A stretch of DNA of 64,000 bases, taken from the NCBI RefSeq assembly GCF_000974685.2, contig NZ_AP018738.1, positions 1,736,001 to 1,800,000 on the forward strand. The letters are read 5' to 3'. Position 1 is the first letter of the stretch, and each line of letters opens with the position of its first letter. Origin of the DNA: Ferriphaselus amnicola. Its GTDB lineage: Bacteria > Pseudomonadota > Gammaproteobacteria > Burkholderiales > Gallionellaceae. The position numbers and the translations under genes were made by a program. Of this stretch, positions 18,895-26,461 are shown one piece after another. The notes under the pieces were generated by a model. It did no database searches, was not told the DNA's origin, and saw nothing but the letters and a program-made list of their open reading frames with translations.

Positions 18895-19671
18895 TCAAAC
18901 AGGCCAAGCAGCCAGATACTCTTGCCAGTGCGGCGCCTCCTGCTTGCCTAGCGTGGCGCGTACCAAATCACATTCCCGCTGATACTGTTCGCGGGTGAGT
19001 TGCCCGCGCATCAGCTGAAAGCGCAGATAGACCAGCCAGGTGTTCACCACATCGGTCTCACAGTAGTTGCGTATCTCGGCGAGACGACCTTGCTGATACG
19101 CCTCCCACACCTTACTGCCATCCATACCCAGCTTGCCGGGGAAGCCGATCAGCTTAGCCAATTCATCCAACGGCGCGTTAGCACGCCCGGTGTACATCGC
19201 CAGCAGATCCATCAGATCAAGGTGACGCGTGTGGTAGCGACTGATGTAGTTGTTCCACTTGAACTCGCGGTCATCCTCGCCCATATCCCAGTAGCGCGGA
19301 CTTTGTACTCCGTGGATCAGGCCGCGATAGTGCAGCACTGGCAGGTCGAAGCCGCCGCCGTTCCAGCTCACCAGTTGCGGAGTGTATTTCTCGATGCCGT
19401 CGAAGAAGCGCTGGACCAGGCTGCCTTCGCCCTCCTCCAAGCCGCCCAACGTCCACACGCGAAAGCTGTCGCCCTCGCGCAAGGTGCAGGAGATCGCCAC
19501 CACCCGTTGCAAATGATGTTGCAAGAAATCGCTGCCCGTCCTCTGGCGACGCATCTGAAATGCCATCTCGGCGACTTCGGTATCACTGACAGCACTATCG
19601 ACCTCATACAGGGTGCGCAAGCCCGCGATATCGGGGATGGTTTCGATGTCAAACACTAGGGTGGGAGTCAT
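18895..19671 (-). CDS. Predicted 3'-5' exonuclease, PolB-like (DnaQ superfamily)
   Basis: 258 residues with DEDD exonuclease motifs: TLVFDIETIPD at the N-terminus (motif I, Asp and Glu), LVSWNGGGFDLPVL (motif II, about residues 100-113) and a final YCETDVVNTWLVY (motif III, about 205-217). This arrangement matches the predicted PolB-like exonucleases that stand alone from a polymerase. The natural substrate is unknown; DNA repair is a reasonable guess. The open frame begins at the ATG at 19671. Confidence 0.85.
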   Translation of the reverse strand: MTPTLVFDIETIPDIAGLRTLYEVDSAVSDTEVAEMAFQMRRQRTGSDFLQHHLQRVVAISCTLREGDSFRVWTLGGLEEGEGSLVQRFFDGIEKYTPQLVSWNGGGFDLPVLHYRGLIHGVQSPRYWDMGEDDREFKWNNYISRYHTRHLDLMDLLAMYTGRANAPLDELAKLIGFPGKLGMDGSKVWEAYQQGRLAEIRNYCETDVVNTWLVYLRFQLMRGQLTREQYQRECDLVRATLGKQEAPHWQEYLAAWPV

Positions 19672-19732
19672 GTACGGTTCCGTCGCCCTCCACTGAACAG
19701 GGGAAGGCGAGTCTATTCAATTCAAGGATGGA

Positions 19733-20149
19733 TTATTTTTTCGACCAAGCACCGCCGCTCTGCACCCACCAGCCCGCTTGGGCGCGTTGGATCCAGCGTT
19801 GCGCGAAGGTGCTGCGTATCTCGGCCAGCCACTCGGGGTGCCCGTTCGCACGGGCGATCTCAGCGTACAGACCATTGCGATCCTGATTCTCGGCAGCAAC
19901 CAAGCCATTCACCGCCTGACGTTGCGCCAAAGGCACAGCGCTAGCATCGTGCACGGCGATCAGACCATCTGCCGTCAGACCGACTGCACCGCTGGCATAC
20001 AAGCCTGCCAACTGAGCATGGCGAGCCTGCATGGACTGTTTCAGCGCGACGATGCCGGGCGTATTCACTTCAAGATCGGCTTGCGCCATCGCGGTGACCG
20101 AGAAACACAACGCTAGAATAGCTAGGCAATACTTCAGTAAGCGATTCAT
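19733..20149 (-). CDS. ydbL: YdbL family periplasmic protein (DUF1318)
   Basis: Predicted periplasmic protein of 138 residues with a signal peptide (MNRLLKYCLAILALCFSVTAMAQA). The rest matches the YdbL/DUF1318 family: LKQSMQARHAQLAGLYASGAVGLTADGLIAV, then GLVAAENQDRNGLYAEIARANG. In E. coli YdbL assists assembly of the YnbE/YdbH bridge. The ATG at 20149 overlaps the ynbE stop by four bases and has a GGAGGAG ribosome site, so expression is coupled. It is the last gene of the ydbH-ynbE-ydbL operon. Confidence 0.88.
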   Translation of the reverse strand: MNRLLKYCLAILALCFSVTAMAQADLEVNTPGIVALKQSMQARHAQLAGLYASGAVGLTADGLIAVHDASAVPLAQRQAVNGLVAAENQDRNGLYAEIARANGHPEWLAEIRSTFAQRWIQRAQAGWWVQSGGAWSKK

Positions 20150-20316
20150 TTCGTCTCCTCCTTCTTCACGTCCTGAGCAGGACGCTGTGTTTGCCAAACT
20201 TCGTCGATGATCTTGTCTGCCGCTTTTTCCGCTGCTGCTGCGGGGAAATAGATGTTAATGGTGACGCAGGCGGTCAAGACTGCACCCGCCAAAGGTATCG
20301 CGATCCAGTTCTTCAT
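20146..20316 (-). CDS. ynbE: YnbE-like small outer-membrane lipoprotein
   Basis: Short gene of 56 residues. It begins MKNWIAIPLAGAVLTAC, with a lipobox LTAC placing the lipidated Cys at 17. A VTINIYFPAAAAEKAADKII segment follows, which is the signature of the YnbE family, then a charged tail. An AAGGAG ribosome site precedes the ATG. E. coli YnbE multimerises and extends the beta-sheet groove of YdbH to reach the outer membrane. It lies ten bases after ydbH and overlaps ydbL. Confidence 0.9.
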   Translation of the reverse strand: MKNWIAIPLAGAVLTACVTINIYFPAAAAEKAADKIIDEVWQTQRPAQDVKKEETK

Positions 20317-20326
20317 TCGAGCTCCT

Positions 20327-22306
20327 TCATTTGACTACTGCCTGCACATTGTCCTGCATCACGCGCTTCAAGCGCGCCAGCAGTTCGTCCCAACCCACGG
20401 CGCGATTGTAGCCCATCACAGTGATAGCTGGTATGCCTCCGCCCTGTACGATGACGTAGCCATCCTTGCTGTTCGCCACGCCGCCCATCTGGCACACGCC
20501 ATTGCGCAGCACACAGCTCAGACCAATCTCGTGGTAGCCGAAGTTCTCGAACACCCGCAGGAAGCTGCGCTGCAACGCTGCCGTTGCTCCGGAGCCACCG
20601 AGTGACGAAATATTCTCCACCGCCTTCTGGCTGATCTTTTTACGGTAGCTACCGGGACTGCTGACCACCTTGGCATCGAAACGCACTGGCTGCCAATTCG
20701 CCAGTTCCAGATCGTTGACGCTAACATCAAGCTTGCCTTGGATGTTGCCAAAGGAAAATGTACGAGTGAGCAGATCCAAGTCCAAGCCACGCATATCTAG
20801 ATTGCCACTCAGTCGTGGCGCACGCCCGAAAGCGTCGTGAAGCTGCAACTGGTTCGCCACGATGGTGCCGTCAAAAACTCGAAAAAGCAGCGCGCCATCC
20901 ACCCTCATCACCCCATCAACGTAGCTCACTTGGGGGATCATGCCAGACAACGTACCGTGCATCTCGGGCAACCCGAGCGCCACGCTCAATGGTTGCATTG
21001 AAATCGGCGCCAGATTACCCGCAAAACTCCAATGCCAAGCATCGCCTTCTTGGTGGAGATGGAAGTCTCGTAACGAGAGTGCCCCATCTAGGATGGGTAA
21101 CGTTGCGGCAGCGAGCGTCAGCTCCAGCCCGCGCATCGTAATAGTCAGCTGCGTCGCTCCCAGTGGCACCTTGAGCAGCTCACCGCCCACCCAACGGATA
21201 TTCGCCTGCGTTTCAGCATTTGCCTGCCAAGGAATCGCAGCATTGACCCCGCGCAAGCCATAGTGGTGCTCGGAATCAGCGATGCCAGCATCGTATAGAT
21301 TGAGATTTAATGACTCGGTCGCGCCAGCACGATAGCGCCAATCCACGTCAGCGTGACCGGATAGCTCAGCCGTCGCCAGTGTACTCTTTTCCGATAGTGG
21401 CTTGATCCATGAAGCAAACAATGGAGCCAATGCAATCTGCTGACCTTGTAGGTCACAGCTTTCCAGCGACTTGCTTTGTTCGTTCCAAATGCCAGCCAGC
21501 TTGAACTCTCCAACTTCGGCCAGATTCGCGGTTGCCTGGGTGATTTCGACGTGATCCCCGTGGACTGTGCCTGCCGCCTGCAAGCGATGTCCACCACGCA
21601 GGTAGAGCGGTTGCCAGAACAGTTCGCCGCCTTGCCATTCCAAATTGCCCTTCCACGCCCAACGTCCGCCGCTATTCGTAGCATAAACCTGCAATCTGCC
21701 AGCCAATCCCTCGGCGGCATGCACGCCGGCAGCATCGCTGAAAGCCATTTCGGATAATTGAATATCTGACTCTAGCGAACGGAGTCCGGCAGCATCACCA
21801 CTAGCTCGGAGCGTTCCATCCAGCCTCCCCTGACTCGGCTGCGGCATGGAGGCAGGCAGAAAGTCAGCCAAACGCTTGGCCTGCGCATGATGCAAGTCCA
21901 TCGCGATTTTCCAGCGTGGTGTGCCGAATTCGGCTGTCACCAGCCAACTCCCCCCCCCCTCCTTTAGCGACAGTTCCAACTGCTGATGTAGCAGGTCGAA
22001 GTTGAATTCGACAGATACCGCTGATTTGCCCGGTAAGCTGCCGCGCTGGCAAGCGAATGCTCGGCCATCAAAATCGAAGTGGGCACAGTGCAAGCCTAGG
22101 TTCCGCCACATCCGCCCCTGAATACTCAGTTCGCCCAAGGTGAGATCAGCACCACCCCCGAGAGGGAATGTGAGTCGCACATCGCGCGCAGAAAACGTGT
22201 CCGCACTGATGTCGGCGATACTCAAAGCAAGACTGGCAGCATGGACGACTGAAGTGGCAGCCGACCAGACAAGCAGGAATAGCAGCCAACGCAAGTAAGT
22301 AAACAT
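20327..22306 (-). CDS. ydbH: YdbH family AsmA-like intermembrane transport protein
   Basis: AsmA-like protein of 659 residues, shorter than the roughly 880 of E. coli YdbH. YdbH, TamB and YhdP are redundant bridges thought to move phospholipids to the outer membrane. An N-terminal anchor (MFTYLRWLLFLLVWSAATSVVHA) is followed by long beta-rich periplasmic repeats. The C-terminal part, VRFDAKVVSSPGSYRKKISQKAVENISSLGG, matches the family's conserved end. A run of ten G residues (coding strand) occurs near residues 116-119 (EGGGSW), a possible slippage site. Adjacency to ynbE and ydbL makes the assignment strong. Confidence 0.88.
   Translation of the reverse strand: MFTYLRWLLFLLVWSAATSVVHAASLALSIADISADTFSARDVRLTFPLGGGADLTLGELSIQGRMWRNLGLHCAHFDFDGRAFACQRGSLPGKSAVSVEFNFDLLHQQLELSLKEGGGSWLVTAEFGTPRWKIAMDLHHAQAKRLADFLPASMPQPSQGRLDGTLRASGDAAGLRSLESDIQLSEMAFSDAAGVHAAEGLAGRLQVYATNSGGRWAWKGNLEWQGGELFWQPLYLRGGHRLQAAGTVHGDHVEITQATANLAEVGEFKLAGIWNEQSKSLESCDLQGQQIALAPLFASWIKPLSEKSTLATAELSGHADVDWRYRAGATESLNLNLYDAGIADSEHHYGLRGVNAAIPWQANAETQANIRWVGGELLKVPLGATQLTITMRGLELTLAAATLPILDGALSLRDFHLHQEGDAWHWSFAGNLAPISMQPLSVALGLPEMHGTLSGMIPQVSYVDGVMRVDGALLFRVFDGTIVANQLQLHDAFGRAPRLSGNLDMRGLDLDLLTRTFSFGNIQGKLDVSVNDLELANWQPVRFDAKVVSSPGSYRKKISQKAVENISSLGGSGATAALQRSFLRVFENFGYHEIGLSCVLRNGVCQMGGVANSKDGYVIVQGGGIPAITVMGYNRAVGWDELLARLKRVMQDNVQAVVK
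21950..21959 (-). repeat. Ten-base homopolymer (C10 on plus strand, G10 in ydbH coding strand)
   Basis: Ten consecutive C bases lie inside ydbH and encode part of the EGGGS stretch about 18% into the protein. Loss or gain of one base would shift the frame and truncate YdbH. This is either a phase-variation tract or a sequencing hazard. Confidence 0.85.
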
Positions 22307-22390
22307 GGATCCATCTTACCCAAGATGACCGACGCATGAACCGAGAAATGGGTCAAACAATCGGACAGAAAAAAATCCCCTCACTTTTTC

Positions 22391-22424
22391 TTGACACATT
22401 TTTGAAAAACCATATAATGCGCGC
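22391..22424 (+). promoter_or_regulatory. Consensus sigma70 promoter for tRNA-Gly/tRNA-Cys with GC-rich discriminator
   Basis: TTGACA (22391-22396) and TATAAT (22413-22418) are both perfect, separated by 16 bases. GCGCGC follows at once (22419-22424), the kind of discriminator that makes stable-RNA promoters sensitive to ppGpp and DksA. tRNA-Gly starts 24 bases further on. Confidence 0.92.
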
Positions 22425-22447
22425 ACTTCGTTGTTACGGAGTGATTC

Positions 22448-22523
22448 GCGGGAATAGCTCAGTTGGTAGAGCGATACCTTGCCAAGGTATAGGTCGAGAG
22501 TTCGAGTCTCTTTTCCCGCTCCA
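22448..22523 (+). tRNA. tRNA-Gly (GCC anticodon)
   Basis: A 76-base tRNA with acceptor GCGGGAA pairing TTCCCGC, D-arm AGCTCAGTTGGTAGAGC, anticodon stem-loop CCTTGCCAAGG with anticodon GCC, T-arm around GTTCGAGTC, and an encoded CCA end. It decodes GGC and GGU. Confidence 0.97.
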
Positions 22524-22580
22524 AATTACTTGGGAAAGCTTAACGGCTTTCCCAAAAGTTTTTCTAGCAGTACTCTCTGC

Positions 22581-22654
22581 GGTGCGATAGCAAAGCGGTT
22601 ATGCCCCGGATTGCAAATCCGGTTAGCCCAGTTCGACTCTGGGTCGCACCTCCA
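22581..22654 (+). tRNA. tRNA-Cys (GCA anticodon)
   Basis: A 74-base tRNA with acceptor GGTGCGA pairing TCGCACC, anticodon loop ATTGCAAAT with GCA, T-loop GTTCGACTC and an encoded CCA. It lies 57 bases after tRNA-Gly and is probably cut from the same precursor. The Gly-Cys tRNA pair is common in proteobacteria. Confidence 0.97.
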
Positions 22655-22692
22655 AAAACTCAATATCCAAGATAACGCCTCCGCTCAGCGCG

Positions 22693-23685
22693 TCACACCG
22701 ATACATCCTCTGTAAAGTACGCTCCCTCAATCTCTAACAACAGATCAGAGCGGCAAATGTCCGAATGTAAATAAACCACGCTCGCTCTATCACCAAACTC
22801 TTCCCGAACCTTGGCTTTCACCATCGCCAAGTGCTCCAGATGGCGCAAGTACACCTTGAGCAAGATACGCCCATGGGTCACATCGTAGAGAGGGATCTGC
22901 TGAAACAGCGTGCGCACATTCAATAACGTCTCACCAGCCTGCTTTTCAGCATCGCCTTGATGAACCGTCTCATAGCCGACAATACTCGCCGTACCTGAGA
23001 TAAAGAAACACTGCTGACCACTCAGTGTCGCAGACAAAGCTCTCACAAAAATTGGGCTGCGCGGGCCAAATAGCTGCGGGTAGTGATAAGCACTGGTTTG
23101 ACGCGGATTCTCCACTGCCTTGCCTGGTTGCTTGGCAGCCATGAAATATACCGTAAGCCCGCCACTCTTACTTCCCAACACGCTTGCAGCCGGAATACTT
23201 TCCTCGTTGATACTACGCGCACTAGCGACGAAAGCCTCATGCCGCCCGACATTGAAGCCGCGATAGCGCTCCAAACCATTTTCATCCTCAGTGATCTTGG
23301 GAAAATAGTGCCAGACTCGCAACAGACTAGGATAAGCGTGATGATCGAGAAAGCTGAAGATGCGCATATACGCCTGCTTAGCTAACATTTGCATGGTCTC
23401 ATCTGAACTCTGCGGCAAGATCACGCTACCAAAAAGGACATTGCCATCCGTCGCCCCGCAGACACCCTCATAGTCACAGGAGCTGACCTGCGCACTACTA
23501 ACCCAAACCTCTAAACTGGTGCCCGCTTCATCTAAGACTGGAATATCGATCCAAAGCGGAGAGCGCGCCGTCGCCGGTAGCTCAATCGGATAGCCAAAGC
23601 CGATCACTCCCAATACGTGCCCCTCATGCCTACCGAGATAGTCTTTGATCGTAAAGGGAGTTAAATAGTCCAGCCCAAATTTCAT
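22693..23685 (-). CDS. Chorismatase of the FkbO/Hyg5/XanB2 family
   Basis: Predicted to split chorismate into pyruvate and a hydroxybenzoate or dihydrobenzoate. The 330-residue protein has the family's RYRGFNVGRHEAF segment, the GLTVYFMAAKQPGKAVENPRQ region, and the FFISGTASIVGYETVHQGD active-site stretch near the C-terminus. XanB2-like members in Xanthomonas make 3- and 4-hydroxybenzoate and supply ubiquinone, so a UbiC-replacing role is plausible but inferred. The ATG at 23685 is chosen; a GTG at 23703 with GAGG close upstream is the alternative. It reads downstream of the FabMG-like gene with an 80-base gap and is convergent with the tRNA pair. Confidence 0.75.
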   Translation of the reverse strand: MKFGLDYLTPFTIKDYLGRHEGHVLGVIGFGYPIELPATARSPLWIDIPVLDEAGTSLEVWVSSAQVSSCDYEGVCGATDGNVLFGSVILPQSSDETMQMLAKQAYMRIFSFLDHHAYPSLLRVWHYFPKITEDENGLERYRGFNVGRHEAFVASARSINEESIPAASVLGSKSGGLTVYFMAAKQPGKAVENPRQTSAYHYPQLFGPRSPIFVRALSATLSGQQCFFISGTASIVGYETVHQGDAEKQAGETLLNVRTLFQQIPLYDVTHGRILLKVYLRHLEHLAMVKAKVREEFGDRASVVYLHSDICRSDLLLEIEGAYFTEDVSV

Positions 23686-23765
23686 CGCACAACCCGAGTC
23701 CACTGCCTCAACTTATCTAAGAGATGCCGACACTGAGATGTGCCAGCTGCCTCGCTATAGGCTAA

Positions 23766-25082
23766 TCAACCGTGCAACGAGTTAAGCTGCTTGGCAATAA
23801 TATCGTGATTCAGCCACAGCACCGGAGCTGCTGGATTAGATGTTTCGTGGAACATCAATGGACCGGTCCCTTCTAGCACCAAAGCACTTAGCAAGTCCGT
23901 CACCAAACTTTTCCGATCCTTGTGCATCTGGGTGATCTCCTCCGAAGTGCCGATCATCAGATTCGCCAGCTCAGCAGAGTTATCCATCGGCCACGCAGGA
24001 TAGTTACGGAACGACTTCATCACGTCATTGGCATTGTATGCGTCGATCTTCTGCAATAGGTCTTCCAACGAAGTACCTTCTTCCAACAGATCGCGACAGG
24101 CTTGCCATTGCTCGTCAGCCCACGCCCCCCCACCCTCTTTCTTAAGTGCGATGAGCAGCGGGAAAAGCGAAAGCTCGACACCCACAAAGATATCGGACGA
24201 GTTGGTGCGTATCTCAGGACAGTTATAGACCGTGGCCTTGATGCCCTGCGCCCAAGCGGCTTCGGCAACACGTTCGAGGCGCATCTTGGCCTGCCCTTGG
24301 GTATAGCTGGTGTAAGTCTGCCACTGATATTCGCCGTCAAGCAGAATCTCGGTACCGTGGTAGCCATAGGCGGTGTAGCGAATTTGCCCCCCTGTCGCTT
24401 CCAAGCGGTTACGAATAGCCGCGCTACCTTCGATCAGATACTGGAAAGTATTGGCCGTAACCTCGTCAAAATTCATGAGGATGAGCTTACCAAGGTCGCT
24501 GTCAAGCAGCGCCCGAGTGGACATGAAGCGATCTCCACGCCCCTTATAGATACGATTAGCGATCGCAAGAAATACTTTTACCTTGGGGATACCACCAGCC
24601 ATGGTGTGGGCGAAAAAGACGTTGCTGCCATCAGCGATCATCCCTTCCAACTCACCCATCACTTGCGCGACTGAGTCCTTGAACCGGTTGACGCCAACCG
24701 CGCGACATTTTTCGATATGCGCCCAGTCCAGCTTATCGTCTTGCCAGCCCTTGAGCGTCATGTCGGCGATGAGGTCCGTCGGCGTAAGCTCGCCTGTCGG
24801 TGCGTCCAGATCAAAACCTGCCATCAGCGGCACGTTGATGATACGCCCCCCCAGATTAGCCTCTGCGGTTGCAAGCTCTTCATCGGTCAAAGCACGCAGT
24901 ACGTTATTCTCATCACGCCGACCAACGGTAATACCGATAATAGTCATGCCAGCATTACGAGCTTCATTGATCAGGCCATTGGCATATCCTCGGCCAAACA
25001 GTTCGCCGAAAAGTACGAAGACATCACCCTTGCGAAAGATGTTGCCCTGTGGAATATTTCTCAGCGGTGTAAGTGCGGTCAT
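23766..25082 (-). CDS. Conserved protein, possibly FabMG-like enoyl-ACP reductase family
   Basis: A 438-residue soluble protein starting at the ATG at 25082, behind a GGAG ribosome site; a TTG at 25097 is possible but less likely. The N-terminal GDVFVLFGELFGRGYANGLINEA looks like a Rossmann-type dinucleotide loop. TVGRRDENNVLRALTDEEL and GYHGTEILLDGEYQWQTYTSYTQGQ are other strong landmarks. From memory this pattern resembles proteins named enoyl-ACP reductase FabMG family, but I cannot verify it. The window has no other enoyl-ACP reductase beside its fab cluster. It is upstream of the chorismatase on the same strand. Real gene with high certainty; function uncertain. Confidence 0.5.
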   Translation of the reverse strand: MTALTPLRNIPQGNIFRKGDVFVLFGELFGRGYANGLINEARNAGMTIIGITVGRRDENNVLRALTDEELATAEANLGGRIINVPLMAGFDLDAPTGELTPTDLIADMTLKGWQDDKLDWAHIEKCRAVGVNRFKDSVAQVMGELEGMIADGSNVFFAHTMAGGIPKVKVFLAIANRIYKGRGDRFMSTRALLDSDLGKLILMNFDEVTANTFQYLIEGSAAIRNRLEATGGQIRYTAYGYHGTEILLDGEYQWQTYTSYTQGQAKMRLERVAEAAWAQGIKATVYNCPEIRTNSSDIFVGVELSLFPLLIALKKEGGGAWADEQWQACRDLLEEGTSLEDLLQKIDAYNANDVMKSFRNYPAWPMDNSAELANLMIGTSEEITQMHKDRKSLVTDLLSALVLEGTGPLMFHETSNPAAPVLWLNHDIIAKQLNSLHG

Positions 25083-25162
25083 TGAAACGATCTCCAATCA
25101 GTGGTTGTGTTCAGTTACTGGAGGCGGATTGTATCAAGTTAAGCCGCTCTGCATGCAGTCTG

Positions 25163-25194
25163 GCAATAGAAAGGGCGCACGACTCGGTGCGCCC
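25163..25194 (-). terminator. Terminator of the flagellar flgB-flgL operon
   Basis: GGGCGCAC (25173-25180) and GTGCGCCC (25187-25194) form an eight-base-pair stem with a six-base loop. On the minus strand it is followed by TTTCTATT. It lies about 20 bases past the flgL stop. Confidence 0.7.
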
Positions 25195-25214
25195 TACGCT
25201 GTGAAGCAAACAAA

Positions 25215-26450
25215 TTACATATAGCTAAACAGCGACAACCCCGACACTTGAACAAACGATTTCTGTGCTGCTTGCAGCGAAAGTTGCTGCTGGCTCAGGT
25301 CACTCATAGCCTTATTGTAATCAAGATCCTGCAACTGCGAGAGCGTCTGCTGGAATTGCAAAGCCAAGCTATCGCCACTAGCCTTGAGCGAATCAGCCTC
25401 ATTCATCCGAGCCCCTACCGAGGCACGCACGGTCAACACTTTGTTCAATGCATTATCCAGACCGCTCAATGCGTCAGCCACACTCTGACTGACTGCCGCC
25501 GATGTGCTGGGAATGCCTGCAACGATAGGTTGCTTAAGTGCATTGATGAGGTTAGTCATAGTCTGAAATGCGCTTTGGTTGGTACTAGGCGCGACTGTGA
25601 AGGTGTCACCATTGGCGGGCGCCCCACTGATGCTCATCTGCAAACCATCAAAAGTGATAGCCTGCCCACTGACGTAAGCGGCCCCCGTCGCTGGCAATGC
25701 AGGCAATACCTGAGTCGGGGGCGCTGCCGTGGTATTAGTAACAGTATAGGTCGTTACTCCGGCAGCCACGGTGAATGCGACTTGATAGTTCGCACCGGTA
25801 AGGGAAGCCGGATTGATGACCTGACCGACATTAGCAACTCCAGATCCGGTATTCGCTACGCTAGGTGTAAACGAAACTGTACCATTACCATTCTTTACGC
25901 GCATAAAGACATCAGATCCCGGATCGGTAGAGGCTAGCTGGCGAGATGAGCTCACTTGTACCAATCGCTGTCCGTCATCACCGAAATATTGGACCCCAGC
26001 TGCAGTATTGACGAAGGGAATCGTCGAGCCCTGAAAGCCCGAGAACAAATACGTGCCCGCACCATCGGTACTATTGGCTTGCCCGACCAACTCCTGCAAT
26101 TGCCCCTCTAAATCGCTAGCCATCGCCAAGCGTTCAGCATTAGAGAGGATGGTATTCCCCGCCGCCGTAGCTACAGAGCGCATGCTTTGGTAAAGAAAAC
26201 TGACATTTTGCAAGGCACCATCCACCAGAGAAAGCGTATTAATCGCTGATGTTCGGTTCGTCGCATATTGAGTATTCATCGAGTCAGACTGACCGACTTC
26301 GAGCGCACGCGCAGCCGATGCCGGATCGTCAGCAGGAGTAACCATGCGCCGTCCTGTGGCAATCTGCTGTTGAGTCTGAAACAACTTTGATTGCTGTTGA
26401 TTCAGCAATGCGACATTACTGTCGTAGATAGAACTTGTACTGATTCTCAT
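25215..26450 (-). CDS. flgL: Flagellar hook-associated protein 3, FlgL
   Basis: Hook-filament junction protein of 411 residues. The N-terminal helix MRISTSSIYDSNVALLNQQQSKLFQTQQQIATGRR and the C-terminal coiled helix (ADSLKASGDSLALQFQQTLSQLQDLDYNKAMSDL) are those of the flagellin/FlgL superfamily. The middle (about residues 200-300) holds a beta-rich module ending in FDGLQMSISGAPANGDTFTVAP that recurs in FlgK. It is the last gene of the flg operon, 11 bases after flgK and directly before a terminator. Confidence 0.95.
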   Translation of the reverse strand: MRISTSSIYDSNVALLNQQQSKLFQTQQQIATGRRMVTPADDPASAARALEVGQSDSMNTQYATNRTSAINTLSLVDGALQNVSFLYQSMRSVATAAGNTILSNAERLAMASDLEGQLQELVGQANSTDGAGTYLFSGFQGSTIPFVNTAAGVQYFGDDGQRLVQVSSSRQLASTDPGSDVFMRVKNGNGTVSFTPSVANTGSGVANVGQVINPASLTGANYQVAFTVAAGVTTYTVTNTTAAPPTQVLPALPATGAAYVSGQAITFDGLQMSISGAPANGDTFTVAPSTNQSAFQTMTNLINALKQPIVAGIPSTSAAVSQSVADALSGLDNALNKVLTVRASVGARMNEADSLKASGDSLALQFQQTLSQLQDLDYNKAMSDLSQQQLSLQAAQKSFVQVSGLSLFSYM

Positions 26451-26461
26451 GGCATCACCTC

